NCBI GenBank assembly: GCA_038239195.1
Contig: JBBSEZ010000010.1
Location: 1-56,820, forward strand
Length of the DNA: 56,820 bases
Source: JBBSEZ01 sp038239195
GTDB taxonomy: Bacteria > Planctomycetota > Planctomycetia > Gemmatales > Gemmataceae
Direction: 5' to 3'
Both the position numbers and the translations under genes were made by a program. Below the pieces are notes generated by a model. It searched no databases. It saw nothing but the letters and a program-made list of their open reading frames with translations, and was not told the origin of the DNA. Shown here piece by piece: positions 9,190-17,509 of the stretch; positions within the stretch are counted from its first letter, which is position 1, and each line of letters opens with the position of its first letter.

Positions 9190-10710
9190 ATGCAATGGAA
9201 AAGCGGGGGGACCGTGTGCCTTTTCGCTGGCCTGCTCGGGACGGCGCTCGGCCTGGGGCTCGGCTGTCGCCGCTTGGCTCCGCGCGAGCCGCCTCCGCAC
9301 CAGGGCGCCAAACTACAAGTCGCCTGCCCCGACGAGACCACGGCCACGGTGGTTCGCAAGCAGGCCCTGGCCTGGGCCGCCCGGCAACAGGCCACGGTGG
9401 ACGTCGTGCTTTACGAGCCCCACGAAGGCCCGCCCGCCTCGGCCGACGTCTGGGTTCTCCGCCCGGCGGAACTGCCGCGCTGGGCCAAGGCCGGCAAGCT
9501 CACGGCGGTGCCCGAGGAGATCACCCGGCCCCAGGGCGCGTACCAGTGGGCGCGCTTGCTGCCCCTGTATCGCGAGCAACTGGTCGTCTGGAATGGTACG
9601 CGCTGCGCCGTCCCGCTGATGGGCGAATCGCCCGTCTGTTGTTACCGGAGCGACCTCTACGCCGAGCCGGCGCGCCAGAAAGCCTACCGGGCCTGGACGG
9701 TGGCGCGCGCCAAAACCGGCAAGGGAAAGGCGCGCGAGCTGCGGCCGCCCGTCGCGTGGGAGGAACTGATCGACCAGGCCGAGTTCTTCCGCGAGCACGG
9801 CCCGCAGGGGCCGGCCCCGAGCCTGCCGCCGTTGCCCCTGGCGCAAGATGAGGCCGCCCTCGACCGAATGTTCTATCAGGTGGCCGCGCCGTGCGCTCGC
9901 CGAGGCGTGCGCGAGGACGAGAGGGGCCGCGACCGCGACCTCGACGACCTGTTCTCCTTCCACTACGACCTCGAAACGGGCGAGCCGCGCATCGCCTCGA
10001 AGGGCTTCGTCCGCGCGCTGGAACTGCTGAAGCGCCTGCAAGCGTGCCGGCCGAAGGAAGCGGCCGCCCGGCCCGAGGAGGCGTTCGCCAGGGGCGAGGC
10101 GGTCTTGTGCGTGACCGATGCGTCGTGGCTCGTGGCGTTTCAGCGATCCAAGGCGGTGGCCGACAAGGTCGGCGTCTGCGCCGTGCCGGGCGCCGAGCAT
10201 TATTTCTCCTTTCGCGGAGAGGAGGAAGAGGCAAAAACGGACGCCAACCGGGTGCCATATCTCGGGGCGGGGGGCTGGCTGATGGCGGTCGCGAAGTCTC
10301 CTCAGGAAACGGCGGCCTGGCACCTGCTGGCGAGCCTGACGGGGCCGGAGGGCAGCAACCAGATCGTGCTGGAGCCGCGCTGGGGCGGGCCGGTGCGCCA
10401 GGACCAGGCCAGCCGCGACACCTGGGGTGGCTACGATCTCGATGAGAAGAAAAGCGCAGCCCTGCGCGAGGCGGTGAGCCGGGCGCTGTTGCACGGGCTG
10501 AAGAACCCGGTGGTGCGGCTGCGCACGCCGGACCAGGGGCCGCATCGGTCGGCCCTGGTGAAGGAAGTGTTCGCGGCGCTCGAAGGAAAAGTGGGGCCCG
10601 GCGAGGCGCTGAAGCGCGCGGAGGCGAGCTGGAAAGAACTGGACCGCAAGAAGGGGCGCGCGGCGACGAAGGCGGAGTACAAGTTGAGCCTGGGGCTGCG
10701 GCCACAGTGA
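9190..10710 (+). CDS. Lipoprotein resembling ABC-type sugar/solute-binding proteins
   Basis: 506 residues from the ATG at 9190 (MQWKSGG), chosen because it begins a lipoprotein signal ending GLGLGC (C26). The mature protein shows the extracellular solute-binding pattern: an early beta strand (LQVACPDETTATVVRKQALAWAA), ADVWVLRPAELPRWAKAGKL, CAVPLMGESPVCCYRSDLY, a helix-rich middle with AFARGEAVLCVTDAS, then YLGAGGWLMAVAKSPQETAAWHLLASL. This matches the bacterial type-1 solute-binding fold. No permease or ATPase gene is adjacent, so transport coupling is unproven and it could act as a stand-alone sensor. Confidence 0.75.
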   Translation: MQWKSGGTVCLFAGLLGTALGLGLGCRRLAPREPPPHQGAKLQVACPDETTATVVRKQALAWAARQQATVDVVLYEPHEGPPASADVWVLRPAELPRWAKAGKLTAVPEEITRPQGAYQWARLLPLYREQLVVWNGTRCAVPLMGESPVCCYRSDLYAEPARQKAYRAWTVARAKTGKGKARELRPPVAWEELIDQAEFFREHGPQGPAPSLPPLPLAQDEAALDRMFYQVAAPCARRGVREDERGRDRDLDDLFSFHYDLETGEPRIASKGFVRALELLKRLQACRPKEAAARPEEAFARGEAVLCVTDASWLVAFQRSKAVADKVGVCAVPGAEHYFSFRGEEEEAKTDANRVPYLGAGGWLMAVAKSPQETAAWHLLASLTGPEGSNQIVLEPRWGGPVRQDQASRDTWGGYDLDEKKSAALREAVSRALLHGLKNPVVRLRTPDQGPHRSALVKEVFAALEGKVGPGEALKRAEASWKELDRKKGRAATKAEYKLSLGLRPQ

Positions 10711-10734
10711 GGGGAAGTGAAAGCATCGAGGCGA

Positions 10735-10774
10735 GCGGGGCGGGCGGAGCCCCCCCCGGCGGACCCCGCCCCGC
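10735..10774. repeat. GC-only palindrome after solute-binding gene
   Basis: GCGGGGCGGG (10735-10744) pairs with CCCGCCCCGC (10765-10774). It is a possible transcript-end hairpin about 25 nt after the stop codon, without a U-tract. Confidence 0.35.
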
Positions 10775-10825
10775 CCCGCACGCCAGGCCCTGTGTTCACA
10801 AACTCTGGGAGGAGGTAATCGTCCG

Positions 10826-11161
10826 ATGGATGAGCTAGAAACTTACCGCCGGTTGATCGAGTCGATCCTGACGGAACACACGCGCATCCCTTATGCTTAC
10901 GGCGAGATCCGCTCCGAAGTGGTCTTTGACCGGGAGCACGATCGGTATCTGGTGATGAACGTGGGCTGGGACCAGGGCAGGCGCGTCCACGGCAGCTTGA
11001 TCCATCTCGACGTCATCGACGGCAAGATCTGGGTGCAGCGCGACGGCACCGAAGACGGCGTCGCCACCGAGTTGCTGGCGGGGGGCGTGCCCAAGGACCG
11101 GATCGTTCTCGCCTTTCACTCTCTCGCAATGAGACAATACACCGATTTCGCCGTGGCCTGA
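10826..11161 (+). CDS. XisI family protein (orphan)
   Basis: 111 residues matching the XisI (fdxN-element excision controlling factor) family over its whole length: YRRLIESILTEH, IPYAYGEI, VVFDREHDRYLVMNVGWD, IHLDVIDGKIWVQRDGTEDG and the end AMRQYTDFAVA. A strong GGGAGGAGG (10807-10815) decides the ATG at 10826. The usual partner XisH (a PD-(D/E)XK-type protein) is absent from both sides. XisI is spread widely by horizontal transfer in cyanobacteria and others, and its biochemical role is not settled. Confidence 0.9.
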   Translation: MDELETYRRLIESILTEHTRIPYAYGEIRSEVVFDREHDRYLVMNVGWDQGRRVHGSLIHLDVIDGKIWVQRDGTEDGVATELLAGGVPKDRIVLAFHSLAMRQYTDFAVA

Positions 11162-11190
11162 AGACGTTCGCGCACCACGAGGAGGCAACC

Positions 11191-11829
11191 ATGTCCACCG
11201 ACAATTTCTTCTCCGACGAACTGCCGCCCGAGGCGCTCGCCTTGATCCAGGGGGCCGAGCAGGAACTGCAAGAGTCCCTGGCGCAGGCCGAGACGGAGAT
11301 CGCCGAGATCCAGGCCCGCGCCGACCGGGCCATCGAACGCGCCCGCCAGACGGCCGACCAGGCCATCGGCGCCGTGCGCGAGCACGCCAACCACGCCCGC
11401 GCCGAGCGCGTGCGCCAGTTGCTCGAAGCGTTGAGGCCCTTGCAGATCGCCTACGTGCAGGAGGGCAGGCTCGACGAGGCCCTAACGCTGCGCGACCGCG
11501 TGCGCCAGTTCCGCCCCCAGCTCGTCAATGCCCAACCCGACCCGGGCACCCTGCGCGAGTACGGGCCGGGCCACGACGGCAACGAGTTGCTGTTCGAGGT
11601 GACGGGCAACACCGACGCCACCATCTGGGGCACCGACGTCTATACGGGCGACTCGCCGCTGGCGGTGGCCGCCGTCCACGCGGGCGTCGTGCGCCCCGGC
11701 GAGCGCGGCGTCGTGCGCGTCACCATCGTCGATGGCCTCAACGTGGCGTTCACCGGCTCGCACCAGAACGGCGTCTGGAGCGAGGACTTCGACGACTACC
11801 CGGTCGGCTATCGCATCGCCCGGGCGTGA
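11191..11829 (+). CDS. Coiled-coil plus LCCL-domain protein
   Basis: 212 residues. Residues about 18-95 form a long charged coiled coil (EQELQESLAQAETEIAEIQARA and onward). Residues about 125-210 match the LCCL domain pattern (FEVTGNTDATIWGTDVYTGDSP, AAVHAGVV, GVVRVTIVDG, QNGVWSEDFDDYPVGYRI). LCCL is a secreted/extracellular module in eukaryotes and is also frequent in planctomycetes. No signal peptide is seen, so location is unclear. GAGGAGG precedes the ATG, and only 29 bases separate it from xisI, so the two may be co-transcribed. Confidence 0.85.
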   Translation: MSTDNFFSDELPPEALALIQGAEQELQESLAQAETEIAEIQARADRAIERARQTADQAIGAVREHANHARAERVRQLLEALRPLQIAYVQEGRLDEALTLRDRVRQFRPQLVNAQPDPGTLREYGPGHDGNELLFEVTGNTDATIWGTDVYTGDSPLAVAAVHAGVVRPGERGVVRVTIVDGLNVAFTGSHQNGVWSEDFDDYPVGYRIARA

Positions 11830-11929
11830 CGGCCCACGCGCTGCGAGGCAGGGCAACGATGTTTGGCGCCGCCGGCGCCGTCGGGTAGTCTGTTGGTGGA
11901 AATCGCCTGGACCGGCCGCGAGGCGCCCC

Positions 11930-14242
11930 ATGCCCTACCCCGGTGAAGCCAACAAGCAACTGTACAAGGCCGTCGCCGCCCAGCCCGACGAGGACGGCCC
12001 TCGCCTCGCCTACGCCGACTGGTTCGAGCAGAACGGTCAGCCCGAGCGGGCGCGGTTCATTCGGCTGCAATGCGAGGCGGCCCGCCTCCCTCTCGGGGGC
12101 CCCGAGCGGTCGGCGCCGACCTCCGAGGCGGACCACCTGTTCTGGGGACACCGCAAGGCCTGGCTGGCGGAACGGCCCAACGTGACGGGGGCGTCGTGGG
12201 GGTTTTTGCGCGGCTTCCCCGAGTACGTCGTCTTCGACAGCTTCAAGGCGTTGGCCGGGGCCGAGGCGGAGGTGTTCCGCTACCCGGTGCGGCGCATCGG
12301 CTTCACCAACCTCCGCAGCGTCGCCCGGCTGGCGGGCTGGGCGGGGCTGGCCCGGGTGGAGGAGCTCGACCTCAGCGCCTGCAACCTCCGCGAGGAAGAC
12401 CTGGGCCTGCTGATCGCCTCTCCCCACGTCGCCCGGGTGACCTGGCTCGACCTGGCCCGGAACTCCGCGCTCGGCGCGGGCGGGGCGCGCCTCCTGGCCG
12501 GCTGGTCTCGTCTGGCCCGGTTGCGCTGCCTCCGCCTGACCGGGGCCTGCATCGGCGACGAGGGGCTGGCGGCGCTGGCCGCCTCCCCCCACCTGGGCGA
12601 AGTGGCCGCGATCGACCTCGACCGTAACCTGCTCGGCCCGGCGGGGCTTCGCGCCCTGGCCGACACCGGTTGCTGGCCCGCGCTCCAGTCGTTGCAACTG
12701 GCCAACAACCTCGCCGGCGACGAGGGGGCGAAGGAGCTGGCCCGCGCCAGCCAGTGGACCAGCCTGATCAGGCTCCTGCTGTCGAAGAACCGCATCGCCG
12801 ACGAGGGGGCCGCCGCCCTGGCCGGCGCGGAGCACCTGGCCTCGCTGCGCTCGCTGAGTCTGTGGGGCAATGCCATCGGCGATGCCGGGGCCGTCGCCCT
12901 GGCCGGCTCGCCCCACCTGGCCCGTTTGCGCACGCTGCACCTGTCCGGCAACCTGATCGGCGAGAAGGGCGGCTGGGCCCTGGGCCGCTCGCCGCACCTC
13001 GTCGAACTGCGCGAGCTCCACCTGGGCAATAACGCCATGCACCCCACCCTGTGCGGGGCGGTCGAGGAGCGCTACAAGACCCAGGACCTCGGTCCGCTCG
13101 ACGCGGCGGCGAAGCTGACGGCCCCGACCGTCGCGGCCGAGCTGGCGCCGCCCCCGCCGCTGGCGCGCGGCGAGGCGCCGGTGGACGAGGACGGGCTGAT
13201 CCGGGCCATCATCGACGCCCCCGACGACGACCTGCCCCGGCTCGTGTACGCCGACTGGCTGGAGGAGCACGGCCAGCCCGCCCGCGCCGAGCTTCTCCGC
13301 CTGCAACTGGGCTTGCTCGAGCAGCGGTCCTCCACGCGAGAGCAGGAACTGGTGCGGGCGATCGTCGCACGTTGCCCGGCGGCGATGCGCGAGCAGATGG
13401 AGCGCTGCCAGGCCCAGCGCGGTCTGCTCCGCGCCACCGTGAGCATGCGCACCTTCCAGAGCCGGGCCTTCCAGGAGCAGGCGCCCGGTTGGATGCACGA
13501 GGCGCGCATTCACGGGCTCGACCTGGACGGCACCACCAAGCACTGGACGAAGGTGGCCAATTCGCCCGTCCTGGCCGCGATCCACGAGCTGGAGCTGCGC
13601 GGCAACAGCATGGCCGACAGCGGCCTGGCAGTGCTGCTCGGCTCGCCCCACCTGGCCGGGCTGCACACCCTGCGCATCTCGCGGAACTCGTTGCGGCGTG
13701 GCCTGGAGGCGCTGGCGAGCGCGAGCACTCTGCCCCGGCTGCGCAAGTTGGAGCTGCCGTACAACGGCATCAGCCTGTCGGCGATTCTTGCCCTGGCCAA
13801 CTGGCCGCAGTCTCGGCGCCTGACCACGCTGGACCTGGCGAGCAACTGGCTGAGCGCGGCCGAGGCGTCCGTGGTGTTCAACAGCCCCAACCTGAACGGG
13901 CTGGTGAACCTCAACCTGACGTACAACCGCGTCGGCGACGGAGGCGCCCGCGTCCTGGCCAGCGCGGCGCACCTGGCCGGCCTGAAGTCGCTGGCCCTCA
14001 CCAACAACGCCATCGGCCCGGACGGGGCGCGGTCCCTAGCGGAGTCCCCGCACCTGCGCGGGCTGCGCCTGCTCTACCTGAACGGCAACCAGATCGGCGA
14101 CGAGGGGGCCAACGCGCTACTCGATTCGCCGATGCTGGACGAGGTGCAGGTGCTGACGCTCTCGTCGCCCGGGATGTCGGAAGGGACCACGGCGCGGCTA
14201 CAGCAGAAGCTGGGGGCGCGGCTGCGGCTGAGCCGGTGGTGA
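11930..14242 (+). CDS. Two-module TIGR02996 plus leucine-rich-repeat protein
   Basis: 770 residues from the ATG at 11930; the ORF extends upstream but only with low-complexity sequence. It has two similar halves. Each starts with the planctomycete repeat-companion domain (LYKAVAAQPDEDGPRLAYADW at about 9, and LIRAIIDAPDDDLPRLVYADW at about 423) and continues with ribonuclease-inhibitor-like LRRs (for example LDLARNSALGAGGARLLA, LQLANNLAGDEGAKELA, LNLTYNRVGDGGARVLA, LYLNGNQIGDEGANALL). At least nine LRR units precede the second head and eight follow it. Likely a protein-interaction scaffold that arose by internal duplication or fusion. No signal peptide. Confidence 0.9.
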   Translation: MPYPGEANKQLYKAVAAQPDEDGPRLAYADWFEQNGQPERARFIRLQCEAARLPLGGPERSAPTSEADHLFWGHRKAWLAERPNVTGASWGFLRGFPEYVVFDSFKALAGAEAEVFRYPVRRIGFTNLRSVARLAGWAGLARVEELDLSACNLREEDLGLLIASPHVARVTWLDLARNSALGAGGARLLAGWSRLARLRCLRLTGACIGDEGLAALAASPHLGEVAAIDLDRNLLGPAGLRALADTGCWPALQSLQLANNLAGDEGAKELARASQWTSLIRLLLSKNRIADEGAAALAGAEHLASLRSLSLWGNAIGDAGAVALAGSPHLARLRTLHLSGNLIGEKGGWALGRSPHLVELRELHLGNNAMHPTLCGAVEERYKTQDLGPLDAAAKLTAPTVAAELAPPPPLARGEAPVDEDGLIRAIIDAPDDDLPRLVYADWLEEHGQPARAELLRLQLGLLEQRSSTREQELVRAIVARCPAAMREQMERCQAQRGLLRATVSMRTFQSRAFQEQAPGWMHEARIHGLDLDGTTKHWTKVANSPVLAAIHELELRGNSMADSGLAVLLGSPHLAGLHTLRISRNSLRRGLEALASASTLPRLRKLELPYNGISLSAILALANWPQSRRLTTLDLASNWLSAAEASVVFNSPNLNGLVNLNLTYNRVGDGGARVLASAAHLAGLKSLALTNNAIGPDGARSLAESPHLRGLRLLYLNGNQIGDEGANALLDSPMLDEVQVLTLSSPGMSEGTTARLQQKLGARLRLSRW

Positions 14243-14283
14243 AAGGCTTCCCGCGCTGAGGCCCTTGAAGAGAGGCGGACACG

Positions 14284-15048
14284 ATGCCAGTTTACAAGAG
14301 AGCGGATGGCGCACAGATGCTGGAGACCTTCATGAAGGCCTGGGGAGGCCCTCCGCGCGACTGGTACGTGGGCATTTCTCACGACGCGGCGGACCGGCTC
14401 GGGCAGCACGGCATGGAGGCGAGCCCGACCGCCACGCTGATCGAGTTCGAGGACGAAGCGGCCGCTCGCTCCGTCCAGGAGCAATTCCTGAGGAGTGGGG
14501 TGCAGGGAGACAACGGGGGCGGCCCCTCCGAGGGGCCGCCGAGGCAGGTCTACGTCTACCGCGCCCCGAAGCTGACCAGCTTCCGCGAGTTCCTTCGGAA
14601 GCAGGAGCAGGAGGAGGCCGAGGTCCGACAGCGGAAGGCGCGGAAGGAGGAGTGGGTCGGGGCGGTCGGGAGGTTGATCGGCAAGTTCCGAACGTGGCTC
14701 CAGGAGGCCGACCCCGCCGAGGCCCTCGAGGTCGCCGCGCTGAACCTCGACAAGGCGGAGCAAGGGCTGGGGGAGTACCGAGCCCCGGGCCTGGAGGTGC
14801 GCCTCGCCGAGGCCGCCGTTCAGATCGTGCCCGTGGCCCGCAACGTGGTCGGGACGGTAGGCCTGCCCGGGGGCGGCGGGCTGCGCGCCGAAGGCAGGGT
14901 TGACGCGACCAACGGACTGCGGAAGTACACCCTGTACCGCACCCTGAAGGACGGGAAGGAGCGCTGGCACGTCGCGGGCGCGGACTTCGAGCTTTCTCCG
15001 CTCGACCAGGATCGGTTCATGGCGATCATGGAGGACTTGCTGTCGTGA
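14284..15048 (+). CDS. GIY-YIG-like domain protein coupled to a HEPN protein
   Basis: 254 residues. Residues 26-80 resemble a GIY-YIG-like nuclease fold: WYVGISHDAADRL for the YIG strand and following Arg helix, QHG, then a helix with Glu (VQEQFL, E66) and the turn GVQGDNGGG seen in many small GIY-YIG-like proteins. The first GIY strand is not obvious, so activity may be altered. A charged coiled-coil segment (about 100-125) and an unknown C-terminal domain (YTLYRTLKDGKERWHVAGADFEL) follow. The stop overlaps the start of the HEPN gene by four bases (GTGA), which points to coupled translation. Family assignment is moderate. Confidence 0.65.
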   Translation: MPVYKRADGAQMLETFMKAWGGPPRDWYVGISHDAADRLGQHGMEASPTATLIEFEDEAAARSVQEQFLRSGVQGDNGGGPSEGPPRQVYVYRAPKLTSFREFLRKQEQEEAEVRQRKARKEEWVGAVGRLIGKFRTWLQEADPAEALEVAALNLDKAEQGLGEYRAPGLEVRLAEAAVQIVPVARNVVGTVGLPGGGGLRAEGRVDATNGLRKYTLYRTLKDGKERWHVAGADFELSPLDQDRFMAIMEDLLS

Positions 15049-15590
15049 TCTCGTCGCTGGAGGACGCCTGGGGGTGGTATCAGAGCGTTCTGTCCTTGAC
15101 GCAGGTGATGGGCCGGCTGGGCAGCAAGTACTGGCAGAGCCTGCCCTGGGACGGGCCAATGGGTCGGGACAACCGGCTGCGGCCCCTGGAGGCGACGGAG
15201 ATCGCGGAGAAGGCGAAGGCGGTCTTGCAGGACCTCGAAGACCTCGGCGTGCTCGTGCTGTTCTCCGTGTTCGAGTCGATCGTCCGCAACCGGGCGCTGG
15301 CGGACGTGGCGGCGGAGTCGCACTCCCTGAGCCATCCGGCCCTGCTGCACGCGGTCAAGGCCCTGAGCGACGCCATCGAGAACGGAAGCGTTTCCAAGGT
15401 GCTGGAGGCGTACAAGGGCCTGGACGCGAACCTGGTGGAGGAGGTGAACCAGATGCGGCGGTATCGCAATTGGGTCGCCCACGGGAGGCGCGGGAAGCAG
15501 CCGGACGCCGTCACGCCGGAGACCGCCCGCGATCGGCTGGGGCGCTTCCTCGCGCAGATGACCGTGGCCAGGCCGACCCCTTCACCGTGA
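15045..15590 (+). CDS. HEPN-like protein with R-x4-H motif
   Basis: 181 residues, GTG start at 15045 overlapping the stop of the previous gene. It is mostly helical. Near the C-terminus MRRYRNWVAHGRRG carries R141-N-W-V-A-H146, which fits the R-x4-6-H catalytic motif of HEPN ribonucleases with a polar residue after Arg. An earlier helix LFSVFESIVRNR matches the usual HEPN first-helix position. HEPN proteins are often toxins or defence effectors that cut RNA, frequently encoded next to their antidote. The partner here would be the upstream GIY-YIG-like protein. Confidence 0.7.
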   Translation: MISSLEDAWGWYQSVLSLTQVMGRLGSKYWQSLPWDGPMGRDNRLRPLEATEIAEKAKAVLQDLEDLGVLVLFSVFESIVRNRALADVAAESHSLSHPALLHAVKALSDAIENGSVSKVLEAYKGLDANLVEEVNQMRRYRNWVAHGRRGKQPDAVTPETARDRLGRFLAQMTVARPTPSP

Positions 15591-15620
15591 TCCGCCGCTT
15601 TGGCCCATGAGAGACCGCCC

Positions 15621-16739
15621 ATGTCCGACCCGGTAGCCCCCGACCTCCGCGACCTGCTGGCGCTGCACCTGACGCCCGGCATCGGCCCGACGCGCATCGC
15701 CGCGCTGCTCGAACACTTCGGCTCCGCCGAGCGCGTCCGCCAGGCGCGCCCCGACGAACTGATCGCCGTCCCCGGCATCGGCGGGCACCTGGCCCACGAG
15801 CTGCCCCGCGCCCTCCGCGAGATCGACGTCGAGAAGGAGCTCGCCCTCGTCGAGAAGGCGGGCGCTTGCCTCTGGCCGATCGGCTCTCCGCAATATCCGT
15901 CTCTGCTGGCGGCCATCCCGTCGGCGCCGCGGATGCTGTACGCCCGCGGCACGGTGACGCCGGCCGATGGGCGGGCGGTCGCCCTGGTCGGCTCGCGCCG
16001 CTGCACGCCTTACGGCAAGCGCATGGCGGAGCGCCTGGCGGCCGGGCTGGCGAGGGCGGGCGTGACCGTCGTGTCGGGCCTGGCGCGGGGCATCGACGGC
16101 ATCGCGCACCGTGCGGCGCTCCAGGCGGGCGGCCGGACGCTGGCGGTGCTGGCGGGCGGGCTGTCGCGCCTCTACCCGCCCGAGCACAAGGGGCTCGCCG
16201 AAGAGGTCGTCGCCGCCGGCGCCTTGCTGACGGAGAGCAGCATGAACCAGGAGCCGCTGGCGGGGCTCTTCCCGGCGCGCAACCGCATTATCAGCGGATT
16301 GTGCAAGGCGGTCGTGATCGTGGAGGCGCCCGAGAAGAGCGGGGCGCTGATAACCGCCGAGCACGCCGCTGAGCAGGGCCGCAACGTGCTGGCCGTGCCC
16401 GGCCCCGCGGACGCCGAGAGCAGCGCCGGCTGCCACCGGCTGGTCCGCGATGGGGCGGTGCTGTGCCGCGGCGTCGAGGACGTGCTGGAGGAGCTCGACG
16501 GCGTCTCGGCGCTGGTGGCGCAGGAGGAGGCGGTGCAGAAGGCGGCCGCGGGCCCGCCGCCGGGGCTGGACGAGGCGCAGCGGCGCGTGTGGGACTTCCT
16601 CGCGGGCGGGCCGCGCTCGGTGGACGAGATGGCACAGCGGCTGGCGCTGGGCGTGGCGCAGCTAACGACGCCGCTGATGATGCTGGAGATGAAGAAGGTC
16701 GTGCGGCGGCTGCCGGGGAGCAGGTACGAGAGGTGTTGA
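15621..16739 (+). CDS. dprA: DNA-processing protein DprA
   Basis: 372 residues from the ATG at 15621; a TTG 21 bases earlier is possible. DprA binds incoming single-stranded DNA and loads RecA in natural transformation. Visible parts: N-terminal helix-hairpin-helix (TPGIGPTRIAALLEHFGSA), Rossmann-like DprA/Smf domain with VALVGSRRCTPYGK, VVSGLARGIDGIAH, FPARNRIISGL, GALITAEHAAEQGRNVLAVPG, and a C-terminal winged-helix (AQRRVWDFLAGGPRSVDEMAQRL). Length and order are typical. No other competence genes lie nearby. Confidence 0.95.
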   Translation: MSDPVAPDLRDLLALHLTPGIGPTRIAALLEHFGSAERVRQARPDELIAVPGIGGHLAHELPRALREIDVEKELALVEKAGACLWPIGSPQYPSLLAAIPSAPRMLYARGTVTPADGRAVALVGSRRCTPYGKRMAERLAAGLARAGVTVVSGLARGIDGIAHRAALQAGGRTLAVLAGGLSRLYPPEHKGLAEEVVAAGALLTESSMNQEPLAGLFPARNRIISGLCKAVVIVEAPEKSGALITAEHAAEQGRNVLAVPGPADAESSAGCHRLVRDGAVLCRGVEDVLEELDGVSALVAQEEAVQKAAAGPPPGLDEAQRRVWDFLAGGPRSVDEMAQRLALGVAQLTTPLMMLEMKKVVRRLPGSRYERC

Positions 16740-16787
16740 AGCGGGCCAAGTCGCCATCGACAAGCCGCGAAAGGCGGGAGCAGCGTT

Positions 16788-17318
16788 TCAGCGGACGGCA
16801 GCGGGGCCAAGACGGCGGTCCAGCCCGTTCAGGTTCGGCGAGCCGGCGAGCTCTTCCAGGCCGGCGTCGCCCGGGCGGGCGTGATCCAGGTTCAGCCGGG
16901 CGATCCGGCGCAGGTGCTCCGACGCCAGCAGCGCCCGCCGATCCTCCGCGTCGGGGTGCCTGCCGTGCAACTCCTGGATCGCAAAGTCGAGCAGCAACCT
17001 CGCCTCCTTGAGAAATGGCTTCACCTCCATCTCCACCTGCGCGACGAAGCCGCGGCGAAACTGCCAACAATGCACCCGGCCGACGAGCGGCCCGGCCCGC
17101 TCGCCCCGGTGGTCGGCCAGGAGCTCGTACTCGCGGCGCTGCAACTCGCGGCGCTGGGGATCGTCCTCGTCGAGGGCCGCGAGGCTGCACTGGGCGCGGA
17201 GGAATTCCGCCCGCGCCGAGTCGCCATTGTCCTCCAGCCAGTCGGCGTAGACCAGCCGCGGCGCGTCGTCGTCGGGCGCCTCGCGGATCGCGTGCAAGAA
17301 CGCTTCGTGCTGGCTCAT
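16788..17318 (-). CDS. TIGR02996 repeat-companion domain protein
   Basis: 176 residues. The head FLHAIREAPDDDAPRLVYADWLEDNGDSARAEFLRAQ is the planctomycete repeat-companion domain that starts many LRR proteins in these genomes, including the one at 11930. The rest has only weak LRR-like traces near the end (HLRRIARLNLDHARPGDAGLEELAGSPNL), so it looks like a shortened member. It is convergent with dprA, about 48 bases apart. Confidence 0.8.
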   Translation of the reverse strand: MSQHEAFLHAIREAPDDDAPRLVYADWLEDNGDSARAEFLRAQCSLAALDEDDPQRRELQRREYELLADHRGERAGPLVGRVHCWQFRRGFVAQVEMEVKPFLKEARLLLDFAIQELHGRHPDAEDRRALLASEHLRRIARLNLDHARPGDAGLEELAGSPNLNGLDRRLGPAAVR

Positions 17319-17509
17319 GGGCCCCTCGGGTGGATGGTCGCCCAGCGTGTCGTCCTTGCGTGGTGTAGCCGCGACGCGAAGCAGAGCGTGGGGGCGCTGT
17401 GACGAGAAATCTTTGCATCGCGCTACGAGCTCGCATACCCTGAAAAGAGCCTATTCCCTCCTCCAACCGTCGCCAACCGGGGAAGCGGGGCGCGACGAAA
17501 GAGCCCTCG

